From Pirellulales bacterium (lineage in GTDB: Bacteria; Planctomycetota; Planctomycetia; Pirellulales; JAEUIK01), in NCBI GenBank assembly GCA_019694435.1, contig JAIBBZ010000005.1:124001-188000 (forward strand): a stretch of DNA of 64,000 nt, written 5' to 3'. A program made the translations under genes and the position numbers. Positions within the stretch are counted from its first letter, which is position 1. Every line of letters begins with the position of its first letter. Below, piece after piece: positions 8,508 to 18,409 of this stretch. Under the pieces are notes generated by a model, which was not told the DNA's origin, searched no databases, and saw nothing but the letters and a program-made list of their open reading frames with translations.

Positions 8508-9542
8508 CTAGTTGGACGATCCAGTGGACATGACCTCGGCGCCGGCCCGCGTGGAAAGTGCGCGCCAAAGAAAGATGTCGGTCCCGTCGGTGTAGACGCG
8601 TACGGAGCCGTCCATCAGCAGGCCGTGAACGACGCCTTCGTGGTAACTGCGTGCGGTGACCGCGGCATACGTGGGGATCGTCAGCGTCTTGGCCTCGGTC
8701 GAGTTGATCCAGTCGACATCGTATTGCCCGGTCGAGTGTTGGTAGAGCACTTTCTGGTTGGGGCTAAACACGGTCGTAAATCCGGTCTCGTGAACCTTGC
8801 CATCGACCCATTCCGTGTGGCCGGAGTTGTTGGCGAGGTTGGGGCCGAGCTTCACATCGCCACCCAGGGCGAGCAATTCCGCAATCGTCTGCGGCATCGC
8901 GAGGGGCTTGGGCTTCGACGCGTTGCGAAGTCCCGAGGTGAAGGCCTTGACCTCGGAGAATCCCAGCGTGTTCGACAAGCCGTCCAACAGATGCGCGGGC
9001 CGGACTTCCAAGTTAGGGTGAAAAACGCCGTCGCCGCTCTGGTAGGGGTCGGCCGGGTCCCAGACCATCCAGGTGCCTTGGTTCACCGCGTAATTGATCG
9101 GCCAATGCTCGGGTTTGCCGGTGCTGTCATAGCGCTGTTGATCGTGGGTTTCCGCGGGGCACATGAAGCCCTCGGGCCGAATGCTGGCCACCTTCGCCCC
9201 GTCGAACAGGACATTCGCATAGGGTTTGCCGAAATCGATCACGGCATACAGGTTGCCCTTTTCCAGGTAGGGCAGCAGCCGTGCCTGCGCGGACCAGGTA
9301 CCGCCCTGGTCGCCCATCACTCCGCAACGGCTCGGCGGGTAAGTCGTCCAGCTCAGTTCGTAGTTGTGCAGAGCGAGACCGATCTGCTTCAGGTTGTTCG
9401 TGCATTGGGTCCGCCGCGCGGCGCCACGCGCCGACTGCACAGCGGGCAGGAGCAAGGCGATCAGAATCGCGATGATCGCGACGACGACCAACAGTTCGAC
9501 GAGGGTAAAGCCTGACATCCGGCCTTTTCGCGAGGACTCCAT
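8508..9542 (-). CDS. DUF1559 prepilin-type N-terminal cleavage/methylation domain protein
   Basis: A 344-aa protein. Its N-terminus has a short basic leader followed by GFTLVELLVVVAIIAILIALLLPAV (residues 11-35), the type IV pilin/pseudopilin motif cleaved by prepilin peptidase before Phe12. The rest matches the planctomycete DUF1559 family: RRTQCTNNLKQIGLALHNYE, a globular middle, and near the C-terminus the SYHEGVVHGLLMDGSVR pattern (His, then a DG turn). Such proteins are present in tens to hundreds of copies in planctomycete genomes; they are thought to be exported, membrane-anchored pseudopilin-like proteins of unknown role. It is a stand-alone gene followed by a strong hairpin. Confidence 0.92.
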   Translation of the reverse strand: MESSRKGRMSGFTLVELLVVVAIIAILIALLLPAVQSARGAARRTQCTNNLKQIGLALHNYELSWTTYPPSRCGVMGDQGGTWSAQARLLPYLEKGNLYAVIDFGKPYANVLFDGAKVASIRPEGFMCPAETHDQQRYDSTGKPEHWPINYAVNQGTWMVWDPADPYQSGDGVFHPNLEVRPAHLLDGLSNTLGFSEVKAFTSGLRNASKPKPLAMPQTIAELLALGGDVKLGPNLANNSGHTEWVDGKVHETGFTTVFSPNQKVLYQHSTGQYDVDWINSTEAKTLTIPTYAAVTARSYHEGVVHGLLMDGSVRVYTDGTDIFLWRALSTRAGAEVMSTGSSN

Positions 9543-9773
9543 CGACGTGCCTCATGCCAACCAAAGGGGTGGAGCAAGACCTCAGGCTTGACGGCGCTGG
9601 GTGAAGGCCGTGTCAATCGACGTCGAGTCTCGGGAGGCGAGGTTGCTTAAAGCAATTGAGACTCAGTATCAAGATTGCTGCGGCCGATTGTACAGCTCGG
9701 CACTGGCTTGTCAACAATGGCCAGGGCGAGAATCTTGCCGCCTCGGCACGAGGTAGATCGCCGCAGCGAGCGT

Positions 9774-9808
9774 CAAAGAAAAACGCCGCGGAGCCGTGCT
9801 CCGAGGCG
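9774..9808 (-). terminator. probable intrinsic terminator of rpsR
   Basis: On the minus strand an 11-bp stem with one mismatch (arms 9798-9808 and 9784-9794, loop 9795-9797) is followed by a T-rich run, seen on the plus strand as AAAGAAAAA at 9775-9783. It lies about 60 bp beyond the rpsR stop codon in the direction of transcription. Confidence 0.6.
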
Positions 9809-9868
9809 CTCGTGGTTCACGCGTTTTTTCGCAGACGGCGGCCCTTGGCAGACAGTGGCCCGACGTAC

Positions 9869-10141
9869 TTACTCGCCGACGTACGGCAGCAAGGCCATGA
9901 ATCGGGCCCGCTTGATCGCCTTGCTCACGGCGTGCTGACTGACGGCCGTGCAGCCCGTCTTGCGGCGACCGGTGATCTTGCCGTGGCGGCTGCACATCTT
10001 CGACAGCAGGTCCAAGTCCTTGTAGTCGATCCACAACGGCCGCGGACGCGCGCCGTCGACAAACAGCGGGTCCTTGCGCTTGCGGGCGCTGGTTTTCGAG
10101 CGTTTCTTCGAGCTACCGCTGGGCGAAGACGGACGGGGCAT
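9869..10141 (-). CDS. rpsR: 30S ribosomal protein bS18
   Basis: A 90-aa protein with the S18 core: a basic N-terminal tail ([15 protein letters not shown]), the [12 protein letters not shown] segment, then [10 protein letters not shown] and the conserved C-terminal ends [14 protein letters not shown]. It is a structural protein of the small-subunit platform. Length and motif order are normal for the family; the N-terminal Ser/Lys/Arg-rich stretch is somewhat long. Unlike the common rpsF-ssb-rpsR-rplI arrangement, no other ribosomal gene is adjacent. An intrinsic terminator follows the gene. Confidence 0.93.
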   Translation of the reverse strand: MPRPSSPSGSSKKRSKTSARKRKDPLFVDGARPRPLWIDYKDLDLLSKMCSRHGKITGRRKTGCTAVSQHAVSKAIKRARFMALLPYVGE

Positions 10142-10595
10142 GGATCAGGCTCGGTCGGGTTTCAATGCAACGGATGCCGGAGCCCCGCACTGTATCACAG
10201 GCGAATTGGCGGGGGAAGCGGTCCGCTAGGCGTTTTTTCCTGCCGTGTGTCGCCGCGCGTCGATCGTGGCCGCTGTTCAGGCGGATTGCGCAAACCGTTA
10301 GGCCATAGCAGGTTGCTTGTCACCTGGCGAGCAGGCATCTATAGTGGCGGAACACTCGGAACAAATCGCGATTTCGGGTCTACGCTCGCTTCCGGCGCGA
10401 TGCCGCGAGTGCGGGCCGAGGCCGCGTCGAACTGTCGCTAGCACTTGGGCGTAGCGAGAAGAGGCCACGCTTGAGGTTCTCCGGCAGCTCGCATCGTCGA
10501 GCGGTTGAGCCGGCGCCGTCGGGGGACGTGCTGCGCTGGCGGTGCCCACGCGCCCAATCGCTGGTCGACTAACTTTTGCCCAGGGCCATGGCCGC
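10142..10595. other. 454-bp divergent intergenic region, no gene recognised
   Basis: This region separates the minus-strand rpsR from the plus-strand ABC transporter operon, so it must hold promoters for both. I see a T-run near 10233 and no RNA gene, repeat or credible open frame. The plus-strand frame starting at 10542 belongs to the ABC gene but its first ATG with the family N-terminus is at 10596. Confidence 0.4.
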
Positions 10596-11534
10596 ATGAA
10601 CGATTCGGTCGTCATTCAGACGCGTAATTTGTCCAAGGTCTATCGCGATTTCTGGGGACGCCAGAAAGTACGGGCCCTCAAGGCGCTCGACCTCGAAGTG
10701 CGGCGCGGCGAAATCTTCGGACTGCTCGGACCCAACGGTTCGGGCAAGACGACCACGATGAAGCTGCTCTTGGGGCTATTGTTTCCCACCAGCGGCGAGG
10801 CCTTCGTGCTGGGGAAGCCGGCCGACGACGTGCAAAAAAACGAGCGCATCGGCTACCTGCCCGAGGAATCGTACCTGTACCGATTTCTCAACGCCGAAGA
10901 GACGCTCGATTTCTACGGCCGGCTGTTCGACATGCCCCGGGCAATTCGCAAGCAGCGGATCGAGCGGCTGATCGACATGGTCGGGCTGACCTGGGCTCGC
11001 CGCCGCCAGCTGCGCGAATACTCGAAGGGCATGACGCGCCGCATCGGCCTGGCGCAGGCGCTGATCAACGATCCCGAACTGATTCTGCTCGACGAGCCGA
11101 CGAGCGGCCTCGACCCGATCGGCACGCGCGAGATGAAGGACTTGATCCTGCAGCTCAAGGCCGACGGCAAGACGGTTGTCATGTCGAGCCACCTGCTGGC
11201 CGACGTCCAAGACGTGTGCGATCGAATCGCCATCCTGCATCAGGGCGAGCTCAAGGAGCTGGGGCGCGTCGACGCGCTGCTCAAAGTGCAGGATCTGACC
11301 GAAGTCCGCGTCTCGGGCCTGTCGGAAGAGGCGAAGTCCGAGCTACGGAGCGTGATCGAAAGGCATCACGGCCAGTTGCTGAGCATGGACAATCCCACGA
11401 CGACGCTCGAAGAGCTGTTCCTGAAAATCGTGCGCGAAAGCGAATCGCGACCTGGCCGCCGGGCCACGACGGACGGCACCTCCGGCGGTGTGCCGGATCG
11501 CGCCGACGGCACCGCTCCGGCATCGCACAACTGA
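10596..11534 (+). CDS. ABC transporter ATP-binding protein
   Basis: A 312-aa nucleotide-binding subunit. Walker A is GPNGSGKTT (residues 45-53), the signature motif is the variant YSKGM (142-146), Walker B is LILLDEPTS (162-170) followed by GLDP, and the H-loop is in MSSHLLADV. The C-terminal ~70 residues after VDALLKVQD form an extra domain common in ABC-2-type exporters (CcmA/NatA/GldA-like). It drives ATP-dependent transport with the permease encoded 54 bp downstream. The start MNDSVV gives the normal family N-terminus; an upstream in-frame ATG at 10542 would add 18 residues. The substrate is unknown. Confidence 0.9.
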   Translation: MNDSVVIQTRNLSKVYRDFWGRQKVRALKALDLEVRRGEIFGLLGPNGSGKTTTMKLLLGLLFPTSGEAFVLGKPADDVQKNERIGYLPEESYLYRFLNAEETLDFYGRLFDMPRAIRKQRIERLIDMVGLTWARRRQLREYSKGMTRRIGLAQALINDPELILLDEPTSGLDPIGTREMKDLILQLKADGKTVVMSSHLLADVQDVCDRIAILHQGELKELGRVDALLKVQDLTEVRVSGLSEEAKSELRSVIERHHGQLLSMDNPTTTLEELFLKIVRESESRPGRRATTDGTSGGVPDRADGTAPASHN

Positions 11535-11588
11535 CCATCGACTTCCTGGCGGCTGCCTGCCAGGCTTCCCGCGCCGATCACGGAACGT

Positions 11589-13382
11589 ATGCCCGAGCTC
11601 AATCCCGATTTCGATTTGGCGAAATGGTTCCCCGCGGCGGCTGCCGACTGGGGCCTGCAAATCGCTGCGCTGACGGTCCTGGGGCTGATCGTGGGGTTTG
11701 TGCTGTCGAGCGTTCGCCTGGGTCCCCTGGCCGGGGCGCGCCGCGTGGGTCGGTTCGTCGCGTCGGCCGTGGGAGATTTGGCCCGGATTTCGCCGCGTCG
11801 CGTATTCGCGCTGGCCCGGCTGGCGGTGCTCGAATCGATTCGCCGCATGGTGCTGGCAGCTTTCGTCGTGTTCGTCGTGATCCTGCTGTTCGCGGGGTGG
11901 TATCTCGACCCCACGAGCAGCAATCCGGCGCGGTTGTATCTGAGCTTCGTGCTCTCGGCCACCAGCTTGCTAAGCGCCCTGCTGGCGTTGTTCCTGAGCG
12001 TCTTCAGCCTGCCCAACGACATCCGGACGCGTACGATTTACACGGTGGTGACCAAGCCCGTTCGGCCCAGCGAAATCGTGCTCGGCCGGATCCTGGGGTT
12101 CTCATTGATTGGCACCGTGATGCTGCTGCTGACGGGTGTCTCGAGCTATTTCTTCGTATTGCGCGGCTTGGACCACAGCCACGAAGTGGTCGACGCCTCG
12201 CTCGAACCCGAGGCGAGCGCCGCGGGCTCGAGCGGTGCGCTCGTCGGGCGGACCTCGGCCGTGCACAATCATCGCCACCAGGTGCGGATCGACGCTCAAA
12301 GCGGCACGGGGCAAACGTCGTTCGACCAGGGACACGATCACGATGTGACCCGGGTCGAAGTCGGCGGCAAGACGCGCTACCGCCTGGGGCCACCGCGAGG
12401 CCACCTGGTCGCCCGGCGGCCAATCTACGGCCAGTTGCAGATGCTCAACCGGCAAGGCGAGCCCGGCGGCATCGATATCGGCAAGGAATCGAAACGGCAG
12501 TCCTGGATCGAAGGCGGGACGCAGGCCGCGGCCATCTGGACCTTTTCGGGTCTGAGCGAACAGCAGTTTCCCGACGGGTTGCCACTCGAATTGACGCTGG
12601 GCGTGTTTCGCACAGCGCAGGGCGACGTCAGCCAGGGCGTGCTCGGTGCGATCACGCTGCGCAATCCGCACGATCGGACGAAGGTCAGCGCGCCGCGCAA
12701 TTTTGTGGCCCAGGACTACAAGAGCGACCTGCACCGGATTCCGCGCGAAGTGCAAGCTCCCGACGGCTCGACGCTCGACCTGTACCGCGACCTGGTGCAC
12801 GACGGACGATTGGAAATCGAGATCACCTGCTTGCAGGGCGAACAATACCTCGGCATGGGCCAGACCGACGCTTATCTGCGGCCCACCGACGGCTCGTTCG
12901 CACTCAACTTCTTCAAAGGCTACATCGGCATCTGGTTGCAGATGCTGATCATCACGACGGTCGGCGTCACCCTGAGCACGTTTCTCAACGCCGCCGTGGC
13001 GATGCTCGGCAACCTGGTCCTGATCCTGGGTGGCTTCGTCAAGCCATACATCCTCGATGTGGCCACGGATCGCGTCATCGGCGGCGGACCGATCGAATCG
13101 CTGGTGCGCATCGTCAGGCAGATGAACCAGACGATTCCTCTCGAGCCCGGCTTCACGACCACGGCGATCAAGTCGCTTGACGTGGGATATCGGGCCGCGC
13201 TGAAGGTGATGGCGAACGCGGTGCCCGACTTGTCGTCGCTCAGCGGCACGACGCTCGTCGCCCGGGGCTACGACATCCCGTGGAATCCGCTGGTAAGCCA
13301 GGTGCTCATGGCGCTGGCATACGTCGTGCCGGTGTTCGTGGTGGGCTATTTGTTCTTCAAGATGCGCGAGGTGGCGCGATGA
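11589..13382 (+). CDS. ABC-2-type transporter permease with large extracytoplasmic domain
   Basis: A 597-aa membrane protein. Hydrophobic segments lie at about residues 24-41, 88-104, 115-140 and 165-191; after a large soluble insert (~195-440) come further segments at about 445-485 and 570-592. The N-terminal half has the ABC-2 features of a cytoplasmic RLAVLESIRRMV helix and the VVTKPVRPSEIVLGR loop. The soluble insert of ~240 residues is unusual and is probably outside the cytoplasmic membrane. The gene follows its ATPase and overlaps the next gene by 4 bp (ATGA), indicating translational coupling. It is probably an exporter or an envelope-remodelling permease. Confidence 0.85.
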   Translation: MPELNPDFDLAKWFPAAAADWGLQIAALTVLGLIVGFVLSSVRLGPLAGARRVGRFVASAVGDLARISPRRVFALARLAVLESIRRMVLAAFVVFVVILLFAGWYLDPTSSNPARLYLSFVLSATSLLSALLALFLSVFSLPNDIRTRTIYTVVTKPVRPSEIVLGRILGFSLIGTVMLLLTGVSSYFFVLRGLDHSHEVVDASLEPEASAAGSSGALVGRTSAVHNHRHQVRIDAQSGTGQTSFDQGHDHDVTRVEVGGKTRYRLGPPRGHLVARRPIYGQLQMLNRQGEPGGIDIGKESKRQSWIEGGTQAAAIWTFSGLSEQQFPDGLPLELTLGVFRTAQGDVSQGVLGAITLRNPHDRTKVSAPRNFVAQDYKSDLHRIPREVQAPDGSTLDLYRDLVHDGRLEIEITCLQGEQYLGMGQTDAYLRPTDGSFALNFFKGYIGIWLQMLIITTVGVTLSTFLNAAVAMLGNLVLILGGFVKPYILDVATDRVIGGGPIESLVRIVRQMNQTIPLEPGFTTTAIKSLDVGYRAALKVMANAVPDLSSLSGTTLVARGYDIPWNPLVSQVLMALAYVVPVFVVGYLFFKMREVAR

Positions 13383-14986
13383 ACGCTCGTCGGCGGTTGA
13401 TGCGAAAGGTGCCCTATTTCGTCGGCATCGGCGCGCTGCTGTTGGCGATTACCTGGTTGAGCCGCCCTTCGACCGGGGCCCCCGGCACGCCGGGTGCGTC
13501 GGCCGGCGGGAAGCTATCGCAAATGCGCGACCGGCTGGGGCTGAGCCAGGCCAACCTGGGTCAGATCGATCCGACCAGCGAGGCGCTCAAGCTGGCCACC
13601 TTGGGGATGCGCGGCGTCGCCGCCCAACTGCTCTGGTCCAAGGCCTTTCAGGCCATGAACAAGGACGAGGATTACAACACCTTGTCGGCGTTGTATGAGC
13701 AGATCACCAAGTTGCAGCCCAACTACATCAGCGCCTGGCGCTTTCAGTGCTGGAACCTCTCCTACAACGTCTCGGTCGAGTTCGACGACTATCGCGACCG
13801 CTACTTCTGGGTGATCAAGGGCATCAACTTTCTCAAGGAAGGGATTCGCTATAACCAGCGCGAGCCCAGGCTGCGCGCCGAGATGGGGCACTTCATCAGC
13901 CACAAGATCGGCCGTTCCGACGAGCGCAAGCTGTTCCGCGCCCTGTTCAAGAAGGATGACGATTTTCACGGCCCCGACGTGCCCGAGGCACTCCGCGACA
14001 ACTGGCTCGTGGGCAAACGCTACTTTCTCGAGGCTGAGGACCTGGTCGATAACCAGGGCGCCGTGTTGATGGGCATCAGCCCGATCATCTTCTACTCGGA
14101 ACCGGGTCTCGCGCAGATCAACTACGCCGTGGGCCTCGAGGAAGACGGCACCTTTGGCGAACGCGCCGCCGTGGCCTGGAGCCGCGCGGCCAGCGACTGG
14201 GCCCGCTATGGCGATCGCGAATTCGTCATGAGCGAGGGCGTCAAGATCCGTCTGAACGACGACGTCATGGCCCAGTTGACGCGGGAAAAGCAGGAGGAGT
14301 TGCTCAGCCTGGCACCTGGCCTGGCACAACAGATTCGCGATCGCCGCTTGGAACAGTTGCTGCCCGAGCAGCAGGCCTTGGCGAAGAAGAATCCGGACGA
14401 TTTGTCGTATAGCGAGATCATGGCGCGCCAGCAGCTCGACCAGCGGCTGGTGCCCACGGCCTGGGAGCTGGCCGACGAGCTGCCCCCCGAGCTGCGCGCC
14501 AAGGGGCGCGAACTGGCCAGCGAGATCCGTCAATACGGCGACAAGGCCAGCACCATCGGCAATTTCCGGCACCAGGTGAATTACGACTATTGGAAAGTCC
14601 GCTGCGAAGCGGAGAAGGGCAACGACTGCATCGCCGCGCGGCGGCTGATCTTCGAGGGCAATGCGGCGCTCGGCAATGCCGACTTGAAGACGGCTCGGGC
14701 CAGCTACGAAGAGGGGCTGAAGCTGTGGCGCGCGGTGCTCGACAAGTACCCGCGGCTGATCGCCGATGGCCTGACGGGCGACGAGCTGGTGCGGACCACG
14801 GCGCGATATGCCAACATTCTCAAGCAGCTCGACGAGCCGTTCCCCGATCCGTTCATCTTGGCCGACGTGATAAAGCTGCACGGTCCTCGAAAGCCGCCGG
14901 CCAAGTTGCAGCAATCGAGCGATTCGGCCGAAACCGAAGGTGCCGAGGCGGCCGAGACGGCAGCGCCGCAGGAACCGATCGAATAG
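13379..14986 (+). CDS. membrane-anchored helical (TPR-like) protein of an ABC operon, unknown function
   Basis: A 535-aa protein with a positively charged N-terminus (MNARRRLMRKVPYF) and one hydrophobic segment at about residues 12-28, which make it a signal anchor. The rest is a large predominantly helical extracytoplasmic domain with TPR-like spacing (SALYEQITKLQPNYISAWRF; RASYEEGLKLWRAVLDKYPRL) and a Glu/Ala-rich tail. I do not recognise a named family. It overlaps the permease stop codon by 4 bp, so it should be made together with the ABC transporter and probably acts with its large extracytoplasmic insert as a partner protein. The shared operon is seen; the partnership is inferred. Confidence 0.75.
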   Translation: MNARRRLMRKVPYFVGIGALLLAITWLSRPSTGAPGTPGASAGGKLSQMRDRLGLSQANLGQIDPTSEALKLATLGMRGVAAQLLWSKAFQAMNKDEDYNTLSALYEQITKLQPNYISAWRFQCWNLSYNVSVEFDDYRDRYFWVIKGINFLKEGIRYNQREPRLRAEMGHFISHKIGRSDERKLFRALFKKDDDFHGPDVPEALRDNWLVGKRYFLEAEDLVDNQGAVLMGISPIIFYSEPGLAQINYAVGLEEDGTFGERAAVAWSRAASDWARYGDREFVMSEGVKIRLNDDVMAQLTREKQEELLSLAPGLAQQIRDRRLEQLLPEQQALAKKNPDDLSYSEIMARQQLDQRLVPTAWELADELPPELRAKGRELASEIRQYGDKASTIGNFRHQVNYDYWKVRCEAEKGNDCIAARRLIFEGNAALGNADLKTARASYEEGLKLWRAVLDKYPRLIADGLTGDELVRTTARYANILKQLDEPFPDPFILADVIKLHGPRKPPAKLQQSSDSAETEGAEAAETAAPQEPIE

Positions 14987-15232
14987 CTCAGTTTCCGGTC
15001 TACCCAGTGGCCCCTGCATTGGGGGGGCAAATGTTTGACGCCTGTTTCTTCCGGCGCTAACATATGCACCAGCATTCATGGATCGCACTCCGCCGAGATG
15101 GGCTCCGTGCGACCTCTGGCCTTGAACGGGTCCAGGAGTAACCGGAGCAGCGGCCGCTGATGGGCACTTGGGCCCACCGGGCCGCGAACCCCCCCACCCA
15201 AGCCCTGCCCCACCAACACGCGGGAATTGCGT

Positions 15233-17020
15233 ATGCCGTGGCCTCGTTCACGCCGGGTGGCGCGATTGAGCACCTGGCTCACGATCGGATTCGGGCGCGC
15301 CGCGCCGCGAGCCGACCTCGTCGCGTGGTTACTCGTTTGTCTTGCCGTCGCCGTGCCCTTGGCGCGGGCCGCCGATAGCACGCCAACTCCCTCGACGGCG
15401 CCGCTCCACGAGCAGATCGACCACATGATCGCCCAAGCGCTTCCGGCGCCTGCGGCCGAACGATCGAGCGACGAGGAGTTCGTCCGGCGCATCTATCTCG
15501 ATCTGTTGGGGTCGGTCCCTGCATTCGACGAAGTCCAACGCTTCCTGGCCGACGAGCGGTCCGACAAGCGGGTGCGGCTGATCGACGAATTGCTGGAGCG
15601 GCCCGAGCACGCTCGGCGTCTGGCCACCTGGTTCGACGTGACCTGGATGGAACGCCGTCCAGACGCGAACGTGGCCGCGCCCGAATGGCAGGAATATCTG
15701 CGGACCGCGTTTCGCGAAAACCGCCCGTTGAACCAATTGTTGTGCGAAATCCTCAGTGCCGACGGCACCGATCCGGTCGCGCGGCCGGCGGCCAAGTTCT
15801 ATCTCGATCGCAATGGCGACACGAACCTGCTGGTCCGCGACGTTGGCCGGCTGATGTTCGGGATGGACCTGCAATGTGCGCAGTGTCACGACCATCCGCT
15901 GGTCAACGATTATGAGCAAGCGCACTATTACGGCCTGCTGGCCTACCTCGAACGCGGCGTGTTGTTTACCGACAAGGCCAAGAAGGTGTTTTACGCCGAG
16001 AAGGGCGCGTCCGAGCCGGTGACCTTCAAGTCGGTGTTCACCGGCGAATCGGCTCAGGCCACTCCGCAGTTGCCCGGCGGATCGGTACCGGCCGAGCCGA
16101 AGTACCTGGCCGGCTGCGAGCATGTCGTCGCCCCGGCCGACGGCGTGATGCCGGTCCCGCGTTTCAGCCGCCGGCAGCAGTTGGCGCACGATGCCTGCGG
16201 CGGACAGAACGCGGCCTTCAATCGCAACCTGGCCAATCGGCTGTGGGCCTTCATGCTGGGCCGGGGCATCGTGCATCCGCCCGATATGCATCACGCCGAC
16301 AATCCACCGTCGCATCCGGAATTGCTGGCGCTGCTCACCAACGAGCTCGTGGCGTCGGGTTTTAACGTGCGGTCGTTGATGCGCGAGATCGCGTTGAGCG
16401 AGACCTATCAACGCACCAGCCAGCTCCCCGCGGGACAATCCGAGGATTCGCTGCCGCCGCAGAGTTACGGCGTCGCTCCGCTCAAGCCGCTGTCGCCCGA
16501 ACAGCTAGGACTTGCGCTGCTGCAAGCCACGGGTCAGACCGACGTGCAGCGTACCGCTGTGGCCAGCGAGTTTCCCACGGTCGATCCCAAGCTGAGCGAC
16601 TTGCTGCCGCTCACGGCCGACGAGGCTGCGCGGCGCGACGATCTGCTCGAACGGGCCCTGTATGCCCGGCTGGCACCGAACTTGGGCAGTTTCACGGCGC
16701 TGTTCGGATTGCCGGCCGGCAGCCCGCAGGACAACAGCCAGTCGACCGTGCACCAGGCGTTGTTCCTGGCCAACGCGGGCGTGCTGCAAAGCTGGCTGAC
16801 CCCCGGCGGCAACGATCTGACGGCCAGGCTGGCCGCGATCGCGGATAACTCGGCGCTGGCCGACGAGTTGTACCTGAGCGTGTTGGCGCGGCATCCCGAC
16901 GATGCCGAGCGCGGGATGGTGGTCGGTTACTTGGCGGCGCGCCCCGGTGACCGCACCGTCGCGATCCAGGAAATGGCCTGGGGGCTGCTGACTTCGACCG
17001 AGTTTCGATTCAATCACTAA
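15233..17020 (+). CDS. DUF1549/DUF1553 domain protein with CxxCH motif
   Basis: A 595-aa planctomycete-type protein with an N-terminal hydrophobic signal (about residues 27-47, ending in ARAAD). The DUF1549 part begins near IDHMIAQAL and has RRIYLDLLGSVP (about 85-96), typical of the family. The CAQCHDHP motif at residues 215-222 is a c-type heme or metal-binding CxxCH. The DUF1553 part includes NRLWAFMLGRGIVHPPDMHHADNPPSHPELL and LMREIALSETYQRTS. The length is shorter than many homologues (700-1000 aa). The ATG two codons after a TTG is preferred. It heads a four-gene group with two DUF1501 proteins and a WD40 protein. The molecular function of the family is not established; an extracytoplasmic role is likely. 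Confidence 0.88.
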   Translation: MPWPRSRRVARLSTWLTIGFGRAAPRADLVAWLLVCLAVAVPLARAADSTPTPSTAPLHEQIDHMIAQALPAPAAERSSDEEFVRRIYLDLLGSVPAFDEVQRFLADERSDKRVRLIDELLERPEHARRLATWFDVTWMERRPDANVAAPEWQEYLRTAFRENRPLNQLLCEILSADGTDPVARPAAKFYLDRNGDTNLLVRDVGRLMFGMDLQCAQCHDHPLVNDYEQAHYYGLLAYLERGVLFTDKAKKVFYAEKGASEPVTFKSVFTGESAQATPQLPGGSVPAEPKYLAGCEHVVAPADGVMPVPRFSRRQQLAHDACGGQNAAFNRNLANRLWAFMLGRGIVHPPDMHHADNPPSHPELLALLTNELVASGFNVRSLMREIALSETYQRTSQLPAGQSEDSLPPQSYGVAPLKPLSPEQLGLALLQATGQTDVQRTAVASEFPTVDPKLSDLLPLTADEAARRDDLLERALYARLAPNLGSFTALFGLPAGSPQDNSQSTVHQALFLANAGVLQSWLTPGGNDLTARLAAIADNSALADELYLSVLARHPDDAERGMVVGYLAARPGDRTVAIQEMAWGLLTSTEFRFNH

Positions 17021-17050
17021 CGCCCGATCCGGTTTGCAGGAGGTTCGATC

Positions 17051-18352
17051 ATGAAGTGCACCTATGCCTGCGGCACTGCGGATCATCTGCTGGCCCGTCG
17101 TCAATTCCTGGGGAGCGTCGCCGCCGGACTCTCGGCCGGAGGTCTGGCCGCCGCGGGGTTGGGGACGTTCGTGCGGCCGGCGATCGCCGAGCAGATCGCC
17201 AAGGCGCATAAGCGGGTATTGGTGATCTGGCTGTCGGGCGGCGTGAGCCAATTGGAGACTTGGGACCCCAAGCCCGGCACCGACACCGGCGGGCCCACGC
17301 GAGCGATCTCGACGAGCGTGCCCGGCGTGCAGATTGCCGACCTGCTGCCGCACACGGCGCAACAGATGCACCGGCTGCTGTTGATTCGCGGCGTCAACAC
17401 CGCCGAAGACGACCACGGCAAGGGGTACCAGATCATGCACACCGGCCGCCGGCCGGAGCCATCGATCGAGTATCCGCACTTTGGTTCGCTCGCGGCGCGT
17501 TTGCTCGAACCGGCCGACGCCAGCCTCCCCGGTTATATTCACATCACGCCGGGCGGCGGCGGGGGATTGGCCGCGAGCGAGGCGGCATACCTGGGGCCAC
17601 GGTTCGGCTCGGTGACGCTGGGTAACGGCGCGCCGCCGCAGAACACGGTGCTGCCGCAAGCGATTACCGAAACCGCCGATGCAGCGCGGAATTCATTTCG
17701 CGGTCAGGTCAACGATCACTTCTCGCGCCGCCGGCGGACGGCCGAGACCGAGGCCTACAGCGCCACCTACGACCAGGCCGCGGCGCTGATGCGCAAGCGC
17801 GAGCTGTTCGACGTCACGAAGGAGCCGGCCGCCGACCAGGAGCGGTATGGCAACCACGACCTCGGCCGGCATTGCCTGCTCGCGCGGCGGCTGCTGGAAA
17901 ACGGCGTGACGTTCGTAAAAGTCTCGCACTCGAACTACGACACGCACAACGAGAATTTCAATTTCCACATCGAACAGCTCGGCGAGTTCGACCGCACTTT
18001 TGCCACGTTAATCGACGACCTGGCCCAGCGCGGCATGCTCGATTCGACGCTGGTCGTCGTCAAATCGGAGTTCGGCCGCACGCCGAACATCAACCACCTG
18101 TTCGGCCGCGATCACTGGAGCAAGGCCTGGAGCGTCGCCCTGGCCGGCTGCGGACTGCACTCCGGCGGCGTGTACGGCGCCACGAACGACCGCGGCACGG
18201 AAGTCGTCGATGGCCAGGTGAACGGCGGGCACTTGTTCCACACCTATTTTCGCGCTCTCGGTCTCGATTCGCGCGAGTCGTTCACGATCAACGGACGACC
18301 GCTGCCCATCGCCGATCCTTCGGCGCATGCCATCGAAGAGGTTCTGGCGTGA
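17051..18352 (+). CDS. DUF1501 domain protein, Tat-exported
   Basis: A 433-aa protein with a twin-arginine leader (RRQFLGS, Arg16-Arg17) followed by a hydrophobic Ala/Gly stretch. The body matches DUF1501: VIWLSGGVSQLETWDPKPG (about 58-76), then MHRLLLIRGVN, YPHFGSLAARLL, GVTFVKVSHSNYDTHNEN, LVVVKSEFGRTPNIN and GRDHWSKAWSVALAG. The family is related to the alkaline phosphatase/sulfatase superfamily. A strong AGGAGG ribosome-binding site precedes the ATG, and the gene follows the DUF1549 gene by 30 bp. In planctomycetes DUF1549/1553 and DUF1501 genes are regularly paired, so the two proteins probably act together in the periplasm. The substrate is unknown. Confidence 0.9.
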   Translation: MKCTYACGTADHLLARRQFLGSVAAGLSAGGLAAAGLGTFVRPAIAEQIAKAHKRVLVIWLSGGVSQLETWDPKPGTDTGGPTRAISTSVPGVQIADLLPHTAQQMHRLLLIRGVNTAEDDHGKGYQIMHTGRRPEPSIEYPHFGSLAARLLEPADASLPGYIHITPGGGGGLAASEAAYLGPRFGSVTLGNGAPPQNTVLPQAITETADAARNSFRGQVNDHFSRRRRTAETEAYSATYDQAAALMRKRELFDVTKEPAADQERYGNHDLGRHCLLARRLLENGVTFVKVSHSNYDTHNENFNFHIEQLGEFDRTFATLIDDLAQRGMLDSTLVVVKSEFGRTPNINHLFGRDHWSKAWSVALAGCGLHSGGVYGATNDRGTEVVDGQVNGGHLFHTYFRALGLDSRESFTINGRPLPIADPSAHAIEEVLA

Positions 18353-18409
18353 GCCGTTGCGCCCGGCAGGCGATCCCCAGCTAAGTCGGTCGAAGAAAGA
18401 GCATCGCCG

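Noticed and set aside
8317-8568. 83-codon minus-strand frame between DUF1559 and the 67-aa gene
   Set aside because: It overlaps the DUF1559 gene end and the hairpin, has no ribosome-binding site and no protein-like pattern.
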